From Thermodesulfatator autotrophicus (lineage in GTDB: Bacteria > Desulfobacterota > Thermodesulfobacteria > Thermodesulfobacteriales > Thermodesulfatatoraceae): a stretch of 51,117 bases of DNA. Numbering within the stretch: the first letter of the stretch is position 1; each line of letters begins with the position of its first letter. Of the stretch, positions 1-6,624 are shown one piece after another. The notes beneath the pieces are model-generated. The model made no database searches, was not told the origin of the DNA, and worked only from the letters and a program-made list of their open reading frames with translations. Position numbers and translations under genes: made by a program. Where the stretch lies: NCBI RefSeq assembly GCF_001642325.1, contig NZ_LSFI01000016.1, forward strand, positions 1 to 51,117, given 5' to 3'.

Positions 1-6
1 TTTTCG

Positions 7-29
7 GACACAATTACTGAAATACTACC
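7..29. repeat. Left copy of 23-bp inverted repeat shared by both window ends
   Basis: Bases 7-29, from GACACAATTACTG to ATACTACC, are the exact reverse complement of the last 23 bases of the window. The match is 23 of 23. This is seen directly. A perfect inverted repeat at the two ends of a 51-kb piece is most simply read as two copies of one repeated element, such as insertion sequence ends at which an assembly stopped. No transposase is visible beside it. Confidence 0.85.
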
Positions 30-87
30 CAGCAGGAAAGTACGACTTGTAATGATAGGAAAAATATTGAGAGCACTTTTACATTAC

Positions 88-178
88 AGGGTATTGTCAC
101 GTGGGACGAGTCGTCGTGGCGATCTCTGATCCCTTCGCTACTGCTCAGGATAAAGATTACTTTGCCACTTTGTGGCTT
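88..178. repeat. Degenerate REP-like palindromic sequence
   Basis: This gene-free stretch holds the pieces TATTGTCACG, TCGTCGTGGCGATCTC and CCACTTTGTGGC. They resemble the dispersed element seen more clearly at 46008-46091 (GCGAGCCACAAAGTGGCGAAGC). It is probably an old, diverged copy of the same repeat family. No reading frame here looks real. Confidence 0.45.
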
Positions 179-179
179 G

Positions 180-240
180 CAAATGACAGGGAAAGGGACT
201 CTCAATGACAGAAAAGGAATTCTCAATGACAGGGAAGGGG
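180..240. repeat. Three tandem ~22-bp units
   Basis: Three head-to-tail units begin CAAATGACAGGGAAAGG (180), CAATGACAGAAAAGG (203) and CAATGACAGGGAAGG (224), each followed by a purine-rich tail. Spacing is 23 and 21 bases. The units contain the CAATGAC end common to the dispersed REP-like elements, so the array may come from such an element by slippage. Confidence 0.7.
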
Positions 241-280
241 CTAGCGGTGATAGCCCCAAAATAGTTACCGGTTATGGTCA

Positions 281-316
281 TAAAAATAAAAACGAGAGGC
301 CCGAAGGCCTCTCGCT
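281..316 (-). terminator. Intrinsic terminator of hcp
   Basis: A perfect 9-bp stem CGAGAGGCC/GGCCTCTCG (293-301 and 306-314) closes a 4-base loop that reads TTCG on the minus strand. On that strand the stem is followed by a T-rich tract (TTTTTATTTTTA). It lies 16 bases beyond the hcp stop codon and is a textbook rho-independent terminator for leftward transcription. Confidence 0.9.
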
Positions 317-331
317 TAGGAGGAGGGAGAA

Positions 332-1960
332 TTAAGCTCCTAAGCAGGATTTTAGGTCTGTTTCAGGGTCTGAAATGGGTTTTATGTCATATTTTTCAGC
401 CAGAAACTTTAATACATTGGGAGAAAGAAAGGCTGGAAGACTTGGTCCAAGATAGATGTTTTTTATCCCCAGGTAAAGCAGAGTTAAAAGAATAGACACG
501 GCCTTTTGCTCATACCAGGAAACAATAAGCGAAAGAGGGAGCTCGTTTACATCTACATTGAAAGCCTTGGCCAGTGCCAGTGCTACCTGAATAGCCGAGT
601 AAGCATCATTGCACTGCCCCATGTCAAGCAGGCGTGGTAATTCTCCGATAGTGCCAAGATCTTTGTCAAAAAAGCGAAATTTGCCGCAACCAAGGGTTAA
701 AACCACGGTATCTTTAGGTGTTAGTTCCACGAACCTGCTGTAGTAGTTGCGGCCGGGCTTGGCTCCGTCACAACCGCCTACCAGAAAGAAATGCTTAATG
801 GCACCGCTTTTTACCCCTTCAATAACTTTATCTGCCACGGAAAGCACAGTTTCATGGGCAAAGCCTGTTAGCACCTTGCGGCCGTTAGCATCCTCTTTAA
901 AGCCTTCCATCTTCTGGGCCATATCTATAACTTCTGAGAAGTCATGACCTGAAATATGTTTTACTCCAGAAAAGGCCACCGGTCCCATGGTGAAAACCCG
1001 ATCTTTATAAGATTCTTTGGGCGGCATAAGGCAATTGGTGGTCATGACAATAGGTCCAGGGAACTCAGGAAACTCTTTTTGCTGATTTTGCCAGGCAGTA
1101 CCGTAATGGCCGTAAAAATGCTCAAACTTTTTGAGTTCAGGATAACCATGAGCCGGAAGCATTTCCCCGTGGGTGTAAATGTAGATTCCTTTGCCTTCGG
1201 TTTGCTTGAGAAGTTCGTATAAGTCCTGCAAATCATGGCCAGAAACCAGGATAGCCTTGCCAGCTTTATGTCCCAGAGGGACTTCCGTAGGCTTGGGAAC
1301 ACCGAAGTTTTTGTGGTTGCCCCGGTCAAGCAGTTCCATAGTTTTTAAATTTACTTTACCAAGCTCAAGCACCATGTTTACCCAATCTTCAAGGCCCAGG
1401 TCGTCTGATTCAAGGGTGGCCAGGGCTCGGTGTATGTATTCATAGACCATGGGATCCTCTTCACCGAGCTTGGCAGCGTGATACTGGTAAGCGGCTATCC
1501 CTTTTAAGCCGTAAATAGTGGTCAGCTTGAGAGAGAAAATATCAGGATCTTTGGCCGTTTCAGGGCGAGGTTCAATTTGTTCGGCTGTTTTCAAAAGTTC
1601 CTTATGGTCTTTCGGAGGGTTAAAGCTTGCTGAGCCATCTTCTGGAACTTCTCCGTTTTTAGCCTTAACCTTTTCTTTGAGCTGTTCTCTTAGCTCAATG
1701 GCTTTAAAAATGTAGTTTTTGATAGACTCAGGGTCAAAATTAACGTTGGTTAAGGTGGTAAAAAGGGCCTCACAGGTAAAAAAGTTTACGTCTTTTTCAT
1801 CTATTCCCACCTTGCGGCCAGCCTGAGCCACCTTTCCAAGTCCCTGTAAGGCATAAATCAAAAGGTCCTGTAAAACGTCGGTCTCGTGGCTTTTTCCACA
1901 AACGCCAATTTTAGTGCAGGCAACACCTTTGGCTGTTTGTTCACACTGATTACAAAACAT
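332..1960 (-). CDS. hcp: Hybrid cluster protein (hydroxylamine reductase), class I
   Basis: Hcp of 542 residues, the normal family length, which reduces NO or hydroxylamine under nitrosative stress in the cytoplasm. The N-terminal cysteines C3, C6, C15 and C21 give the spacing of class I (anaerobe) proteins that bind a cubane cluster. Residues matching the hybrid-cluster ligands are all present: H242, E266, C310, C397 (in GGCDGAKP), C425, C450 and E484. The start is set by AGGAGG 8 bases upstream. A strong terminator follows, and a palindromic FNR/HcpR-like site lies 58-73 bases upstream, so the gene seems to be its own regulated unit although it follows a leftward gene cluster. Confidence 0.97.
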   Translation of the reverse strand: MFCNQCEQTAKGVACTKIGVCGKSHETDVLQDLLIYALQGLGKVAQAGRKVGIDEKDVNFFTCEALFTTLTNVNFDPESIKNYIFKAIELREQLKEKVKAKNGEVPEDGSASFNPPKDHKELLKTAEQIEPRPETAKDPDIFSLKLTTIYGLKGIAAYQYHAAKLGEEDPMVYEYIHRALATLESDDLGLEDWVNMVLELGKVNLKTMELLDRGNHKNFGVPKPTEVPLGHKAGKAILVSGHDLQDLYELLKQTEGKGIYIYTHGEMLPAHGYPELKKFEHFYGHYGTAWQNQQKEFPEFPGPIVMTTNCLMPPKESYKDRVFTMGPVAFSGVKHISGHDFSEVIDMAQKMEGFKEDANGRKVLTGFAHETVLSVADKVIEGVKSGAIKHFFLVGGCDGAKPGRNYYSRFVELTPKDTVVLTLGCGKFRFFDKDLGTIGELPRLLDMGQCNDAYSAIQVALALAKAFNVDVNELPLSLIVSWYEQKAVSILLTLLYLGIKNIYLGPSLPAFLSPNVLKFLAEKYDIKPISDPETDLKSCLGA

Positions 1961-2005
1961 TATCTCTACCTCCTAATCTTATTTTCCTACAAAATAACTA
2001 GGAAC

Positions 2006-2033
2006 TTTATAGGAGGCCTTGACCTATATCAAG
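2006..2033 (-). promoter_or_regulatory. Candidate HcpR/FNR-type operator and promoter of hcp
   Basis: Bases 2018-2033 read CTTGACCTATATCAAG, with perfect 5-bp palindromic arms (CTTGA/TCAAG). CRP/FNR-family regulators, including HcpR that controls hcp in sulfate reducers, bind TTGA-N6-TCAA-like sites. On the minus strand the site overlaps a possible -35 (TTGATA) and is followed by TATAAA (2011-2006) after 15 bases. The site also overlaps the last codons of the upstream HAD gene. The regulator is not in the window. Confidence 0.6.
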
Positions 2034-2703
2034 AAATAAAAATTTCTTGGGGAAAAAGTTTTTTAAGACTACCACCTGGGTAGCGCAAGGCCCAGAGTCC
2101 TGCTTCCCTTGCGCCCAAGACATCGTCGTTTAAGTTATCCCCTATCATTAGGGCTTTTTCTGGTGGAGTATTAAGTTTCTGGCAGGCAAGTTCAAAAATT
2201 TGTGGGTCAGGTTTCATCAGGCCCACTTCACAGGATACGATAACATCTTCAAAGAAATGGCTGAGCCCAAAGGCCGAAATAAGGCGGATAAGCCTTTCGT
2301 CCCAGTTAGAAATAATAGCCAGCCTGCGGCCAGAGGCCTTAATAGCTGAAAGTGTTTCTTCGGTATCTGGGGACAGGCGAAAATATTCAGGCCTGGCAAA
2401 AATCTCATATCCCTTTAGATAAGCGGTTTCTGGGTCTTTGAGTTCGCCAAAGTGGCTAATAGTTTCTAGAAAGACCTTTCGCCAGCCTTCAAAACAGCTT
2501 TCAGGGGAGGCCTCAAAGCTCCCCCGGTGTTTTAAATAGGTTTTTAGAAAAGTTTTATTAAGCTCGTGAGGGTTCACTTTTAACCCAAACTCTTGGCATA
2601 TTTCTGCATAAATTTGGCCCACAGAGGGGGTGATATGAAAAAGTGTTCCCTCAGCGTCAAAAAATACGGTTTCTATTTCTTGCCAGATGTTTTTGGGAAG
2701 CAT
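2029..2703 (-). CDS. HAD-superfamily hydrolase, HDHD3/REG-2-like
   Basis: A 224-residue haloacid-dehalogenase-type phosphatase. Motif I is FFDAEGTL with nucleophile D16. The usual second Asp is Glu (E18), a variant seen in REG-2/HDHD3-like members. Motif II Ser is S132 (IISNWD), motif III Lys is K164 (GLMKPDP) and motif IV is GDNLNDD (188-194). An alpha-helical cap lies between motifs I and II. The substrate cannot be told from sequence. Its ATG overlaps the last base of the upstream radical SAM gene, so the two are probably co-translated, and its 3' end runs into the hcp operator. Confidence 0.85.
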   Translation of the reverse strand: MLPKNIWQEIETVFFDAEGTLFHITPSVGQIYAEICQEFGLKVNPHELNKTFLKTYLKHRGSFEASPESCFEGWRKVFLETISHFGELKDPETAYLKGYEIFARPEYFRLSPDTEETLSAIKASGRRLAIISNWDERLIRLISAFGLSHFFEDVIVSCEVGLMKPDPQIFELACQKLNTPPEKALMIGDNLNDDVLGAREAGLWALRYPGGSLKKLFPQEIFIS

Positions 2704-3725
2704 TATTCCTCCAGAGGCGGTAAATGAGAGCGTAAGTTTTCATAAAAGGCTTGAGGGGTAAGTTCCTCAAAATCAGCTTTTCCCTGCAAGAATTTTCTTA
2801 CTTCAACGCACAAGTGACATTTACCAGCAAAAAGCTTATTTCCCAGGTTAAAGCCAAACTCCCTTTGGGCAAAAAGAAAAAGCCCATAAGGGCCATCTTC
2901 TACCAGAATTTTAATTAACGGAAGCTTGCGATAATCAAATATTTCAATAAAAGAGGGCAAATTTTCTACTTTTCCAAGACTTAAGCCCCCGCAAAAAAGC
3001 GGAATATAGTTGCCATAAGGGTCAAAGTGCACGTGGCGTGAAAAAAGTATTTCCTCAGCACAGTTTTTACCAGCAAAGTGTTCTGGAGGATATTTATTAG
3101 GAGCAAGGAATCCTAATTCTACGCCTGCCCGGCCTCCAGGAATTAAGGCATAGCCATCCCAAAAGAGACTTCCTGCTGCTTCCGGGCCAAAGACTTCAAT
3201 CCAGGTCTTTAAAGGCACAGGATTTTCCCGGCCAAACCTGGCTATTAAGTCAATAAACTGCCACATGTAAACGATTACATTTCCCGCTCCAAGAACTTCT
3301 TCAGCCGCCCTAATAGCCGTAAGAGACCTTTCAAGGGGGACGGTCTCGGTATGAAAAGGACTCACCGAAATAAGAATGCTCCTCAGGCCTGCCTCTTTAA
3401 GAGCCTTTAATTTGGCAAGCCCTGTTTCGTAATCCACGCACCAGCCAGCATTAGTTTCAACGTATTCAAGGGGAAGGCCAAGTTCATTACATTTTTCCAC
3501 TGCCAAGAGCAAGAGGTCAAAGTTTAAAAAGGCTTCGCCTCCGGCCAGGTGAAAACCTTTAGGGTTTCCTGAAGTTTCTTTTATGCCGCGTAAGAGATTT
3601 TCTAAAAAATCGCGAGACATCCAATCTTGCCACCTGGGGCCACAGGCGTAAACACAATGCCTGCACCCGCACTGGCAACGATACGAAAGCATTATGCCGC
3701 CAGAGTCAAAAGGCCTAAGCTTCAT
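2703..3725 (-). CDS. Radical SAM enzyme of unknown substrate
   Basis: A 340-residue radical SAM protein. C17, C21 and C24 form CX3CX2C for the [4Fe-4S]-SAM cluster, inside a denser cysteine cluster (CQCGCRHCVYAC). HLAGGEAF (59-66) is the SAM-binding GGE motif. Later cysteines in CAEEILF, LFCGG and AGKCHLC could bind an auxiliary cluster, as in SPASM-type proteins. The start overlaps the end of the nitrilase-RfaE2 gene by 11 bases and the stop overlaps the HAD start. I do not recognise the subfamily. Coupling to a HAD phosphatase suggests a small-molecule or peptide modification pathway, which is inference. Confidence 0.8.
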   Translation of the reverse strand: MKLRPFDSGGIMLSYRCQCGCRHCVYACGPRWQDWMSRDFLENLLRGIKETSGNPKGFHLAGGEAFLNFDLLLLAVEKCNELGLPLEYVETNAGWCVDYETGLAKLKALKEAGLRSILISVSPFHTETVPLERSLTAIRAAEEVLGAGNVIVYMWQFIDLIARFGRENPVPLKTWIEVFGPEAAGSLFWDGYALIPGGRAGVELGFLAPNKYPPEHFAGKNCAEEILFSRHVHFDPYGNYIPLFCGGLSLGKVENLPSFIEIFDYRKLPLIKILVEDGPYGLFLFAQREFGFNLGNKLFAGKCHLCVEVRKFLQGKADFEELTPQAFYENLRSHLPPLEE

Positions 3726-4917
3726 TTTGCCTGATTTTCTCTATGATTTTGGTAGTAGATATTTCATGTTCAAAAGGAATACGCAAGACTTTTCCACCGT
3801 AGCTTTTCACAAAGCTTGCCCCGACAATTTTTTCTTCAGGCCAGTCAGCCCCTTTTACCAGCACATCTGGCCGCAGGGCCTTGATGAGCCGTTCAGGAGT
3901 GTCTTCGTCAAAGAGAACCACATAGTCCACCACCGAAAGGGCGCCTAAAACCTGGGCCCTATATTCCTGCGGGTTTACGGGGCGTTTGGGGCCTTTAATT
4001 CGCCTGATAGAAGTGTCAGAGTTAAGGCCTACCACCAGAAAGTCTCCCGCTTCACGGGCTCTGGCAAGATAGCTCACGTGGCCGGCATGAAGTAAATCAA
4101 AACAGCCGTTGGTAAAGACCATTTTTTGCCCCAGGGCCTTACGCCAGCCTGCCCGGCGGCAAAGCTCTTCCAAGGGCAAAATCTTTTCGGATAAAAGCGA
4201 TGGGGAAACCTGACGCGAAGTCACAAATAAACGCCGCGCTTGCTCCAGGGCAGAAAAGTCAAGTTCAAAAACGGTGATGCCTCCCGAAGACTCAGCCAGC
4301 ACTTCCCCCCAGGGGTGAAAGCCAATACTCTGGCCTCCAAGCTCTATGCCTTCCACCTGGCCCCTGGCGTTTACTCCAATACAAAAAACCTGGTTTTCAA
4401 TAGCCCTGGTGCGCAAAAGTGAATGAAAGTGAGAAAGTCTTTCCCCCGGCCAGGCTGCCAGGCAAAAAAGCACCTGCGCACCTTCAGTGGCAAGTTTCTT
4501 GGCAATCTCAGGGAATCTCAAGTCGTAGCAAATAAAAACGCCCAAAGGTATGCCATTTACTTCAAAAGGCGGAAGGAGACGGCCTGGCTTAAAGCCCTTC
4601 CTTTCGTCAAAGCCCGGAAAAAGGTTTATTTTCTCGGCCACTTTGGTGATGGATTTTGGTGTTATTAGCCAGGCGGCACTTTTTCTTTCTTTTAGGTTAG
4701 CTCCGCCGATAAGGAGAGGGGTTTTTGCTTGTTCCGAAAGGATAACGTAAGCCTTTTTTAAAAAATTAGCGTCAAGGGCCTTTTCATAGCCTGAAATACC
4801 CAGTTCTGGTGCAACGAGGAGGTCAGCCTCTGGGGCCTCTTTAAGAAGCTTTAAAAGAGCTGAAAAAGTCTTTTCTGGCTCAGGGTAAAAGGGATATTCC
4901 AGTATGCCGACTTTCAT
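3715..4917 (-). CDS. Fusion: carbon-nitrogen hydrolase + RfaE2-type nucleotidyltransferase
   Basis: A 400-residue two-domain protein. Residues 1-235 are a nitrilase-superfamily amidase with the Glu-Lys-Cys triad E38 (APELG), K96 (EKINLF) and C130 (FICYDLRFPE). Residues 264-400 are a cytidylyltransferase-like domain with FTNGCFDLLHAGH (HxGH at 277-280), NSD, RP and an ISTTKII tail, the pattern of RfaE2/HldE-C, which adenylylates D-beta-D-heptose 1-phosphate for lipopolysaccharide core synthesis. I chose the ATG at 4917 because it follows the comF stop by 11 bases and begins the conserved strand MKVGILEYPF; the frame stays open for 27 more codons upstream. The fusion is unusual and each half keeps its active-site residues. 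Confidence 0.88.
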   Translation of the reverse strand: MKVGILEYPFYPEPEKTFSALLKLLKEAPEADLLVAPELGISGYEKALDANFLKKAYVILSEQAKTPLLIGGANLKERKSAAWLITPKSITKVAEKINLFPGFDERKGFKPGRLLPPFEVNGIPLGVFICYDLRFPEIAKKLATEGAQVLFCLAAWPGERLSHFHSLLRTRAIENQVFCIGVNARGQVEGIELGGQSIGFHPWGEVLAESSGGITVFELDFSALEQARRLFVTSRQVSPSLLSEKILPLEELCRRAGWRKALGQKMVFTNGCFDLLHAGHVSYLARAREAGDFLVVGLNSDTSIRRIKGPKRPVNPQEYRAQVLGALSVVDYVVLFDEDTPERLIKALRPDVLVKGADWPEEKIVGASFVKSYGGKVLRIPFEHEISTTKIIEKIRQNEA

Positions 4918-4928
4918 GAAAAGGCATT

Positions 4929-5603
4929 TTAGCCTCTTCTGGTAAGAGTGGCTACTTCTATTTGAGAAGCACCGGCCTTTAAAAGTACGCGGGCACACTC
5001 GGCCAGCGTGGCACCGGTGGTAAGCACATCGTCAAAAAGCAAAATCCTTTTTCCTGCTACCTGTTCAGGGTTAATGACCCTAAAGGCCTCTTTTATATTT
5101 TTTTCCCTCTCTTTACGAGAAAGGCCGGCCTGGGGCCTGGTATTTTTATGGCGAACAAGGAGTTCTTTCACGACGTTTGGGCCAAATATTTCCCTGGCCA
5201 AAAACAAGCTCTGGTTAAAACCTCTCTGGGCCAGACGTTTGGGATGAAGCGGCACCGGGCAAACAATAAAACTCGCTGGCAAAGTTAAGAACTTACTAAA
5301 GAATCTTCCCATCTCGCGAATTAAATAGATATCTTCCTGGTATTTTAGGGCTTTAATAGCGTTTTTTAATGGCTCTTCGTAAAGAAAAGGAGTTTTCAAA
5401 GGGAAGAAGAGTTCATTTTTGCTGAAAACTATGGCTTCATTGCGGGGAAGTTTTTCGCTACAGCTTTCACAAAAGAGCCATTCCTGCTTTTTTAGAAGTC
5501 TTTCGCAATTCTGGCAGTAACGGGGAAAAATAAAATCCAGAAAGACCTGCCCTAGTTCTTTTAAACGGCTCCTGTTGAGCCTCCATGCGGATAACCCCAT
5601 CAT
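4929..5603 (-). CDS. comF: ComF-family phosphoribosyltransferase-like protein
   Basis: A 224-residue protein with an N-terminal double zinc ribbon (C30, C33, C45, C48) and a type I phosphoribosyltransferase domain whose PRPP-binding loop is LFDDVLTTGAT (about 189-199). This is the usual ComF/GntX architecture and length. Relatives take part in uptake or processing of transforming DNA, but the biochemical reaction is unsettled. Two adjacent ATGs (5603 and 5600) could start it. It sits 11 bases before the nitrilase-RfaE2 gene in the same leftward set. Confidence 0.9.
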   Translation of the reverse strand: MMGLSAWRLNRSRLKELGQVFLDFIFPRYCQNCERLLKKQEWLFCESCSEKLPRNEAIVFSKNELFFPLKTPFLYEEPLKNAIKALKYQEDIYLIREMGRFFSKFLTLPASFIVCPVPLHPKRLAQRGFNQSLFLAREIFGPNVVKELLVRHKNTRPQAGLSRKEREKNIKEAFRVINPEQVAGKRILLFDDVLTTGATLAECARVLLKAGASQIEVATLTRRG

Positions 5604-5711
5604 TAAATTCCATCGGCAGGAACGATTAATTTTTGATTACTATCGGCAATAAAAAAGTTTTTAGTCATTGCACGAGGCATTACCCGAACAAAACATCTTT
5701 TAAGATAAAAC

Positions 5712-6410
5712 TTAAATCTTTAACTTTGTTCCTGCCCCTACTTTGATAAACCCCTCGCCAAAAACTTTAGCAAAGATGGCTTGAGCCTTTTTCCCGGTAC
5801 AGTGGGAAGGGGCCACATGCGTTACTCCTAAACGTTTCAACTCCCAGGCAAGAGCGAAAACTTCCTCTTCCGGCCTGTTCAACAGATGAAAACCTCCAAT
5901 TATAAATGATGGCGGCCTTCTAAACAGGCGTTCAACTTCTTGAGCCATGAAAAGAACACCAGGATGGGCACAGCCAGTAAGGAGGACCAAATGGTTTTCT
6001 GTTTCAAATATCAGGCCTGCCTCTGGCACGGGTTCAGGGAAGCAACCTGTGGTATAAACTCCAGGGGCTATCTGTAATGGGGAATTAATTTCCTTTACTT
6101 TGCCTCCCAGGCGAAAAATTTCGCTTACAAAGCCTTTAGAAAATCCTCCATGTAAGACTACCGTGATATTTTTTAAGTAAGGCAAGAGGCCAAGTAGCCC
6201 GCCGGTATGATCCCAGTGAAAGTGTGAAAGGAAAATAGTATCAATAGAATCCAGGCTGACTTGAAAAAGGCCTAAATTGTGAATGAGAGAGGCGGTTTCT
6301 GATCCAGTATCAAAAAGAAGGCCAAGGGGAGCTATATAAACGCTATAACCCCATCCAGAAATAAAAGCTGGGTCCTGGGCTTGATTATCAAATACTACAT
6401 AAAGTTCCAT
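5712..6410 (-). CDS. MBL-fold metallohydrolase, dihydropterin-phosphate-synthase-like subgroup
   Basis: A 232-residue metallo-beta-lactamase-fold protein. The zinc motif is SHFHWDH (H63, H65, D67, H68), with GCAHPG and the later GGFHL and PSHCTG supplying further ligands. The TGCAHPGV signature is typical of the subgroup that includes the archaeal dihydropterin phosphate synthase-like enzyme MptE and many uncharacterised bacterial proteins. A TATAAT box (6423-6418 on the minus strand) ends 8 bases before the ATG, so the transcript may be almost leaderless. Confidence 0.82.
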   Translation of the reverse strand: MELYVVFDNQAQDPAFISGWGYSVYIAPLGLLFDTGSETASLIHNLGLFQVSLDSIDTIFLSHFHWDHTGGLLGLLPYLKNITVVLHGGFSKGFVSEIFRLGGKVKEINSPLQIAPGVYTTGCFPEPVPEAGLIFETENHLVLLTGCAHPGVLFMAQEVERLFRRPPSFIIGGFHLLNRPEEEVFALAWELKRLGVTHVAPSHCTGKKAQAIFAKVFGEGFIKVGAGTKLKI

Positions 6411-6417
6411 GAAAAAG

Positions 6418-6423
6418 ATTATA
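6418..6423 (-). promoter_or_regulatory. Possible -10 box for the MBL-fold gene
   Basis: On the minus strand TATAAT is followed by CTTTTTC and the ATG of the MBL-fold gene. This perfect -10 consensus would start the transcript within a few bases of the start codon. I could not find a good -35 at 16-18 bases. Confidence 0.35.
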
Positions 6424-6448
6424 CAGGACTTTTCAGCAAGGCGACCAC

Positions 6449-6545
6449 AAAAGATTTGTTATTGCGAGCAGGCGAAGCAATCTCGTCACTTTCGGCTCCT
6501 TGCAGTGACAAATAGATGCCCCTGTCGCGAGCGATATCGCTTTCT
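6449..6545. repeat. REP-like palindromic element
   Basis: The sequence holds TTGTTATTGCGAGC, GCGAAGCAATCTC and GCAGTGACAA, the recognisable arms of the dispersed repeat also seen at 46008-46091, and a nearby CGCGAGCGATATCGC palindrome. It fills the space between the divergent MBL-fold gene and gyrA. Confidence 0.75.
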
Positions 6546-6624
6546 CCGTTTGTTCTGATTAGAAGCAAAGTCCATGATTGTGTGGTATATAGCAAGACAA
6601 CCAAGGTGAGGAGGTTTTGTTTTT

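Noticed and set aside
180-240. Short regular repeats that might be a CRISPR array
   Set aside because: The units are contiguous with no unique spacers and no cas gene is near. They are simple tandem repeats.
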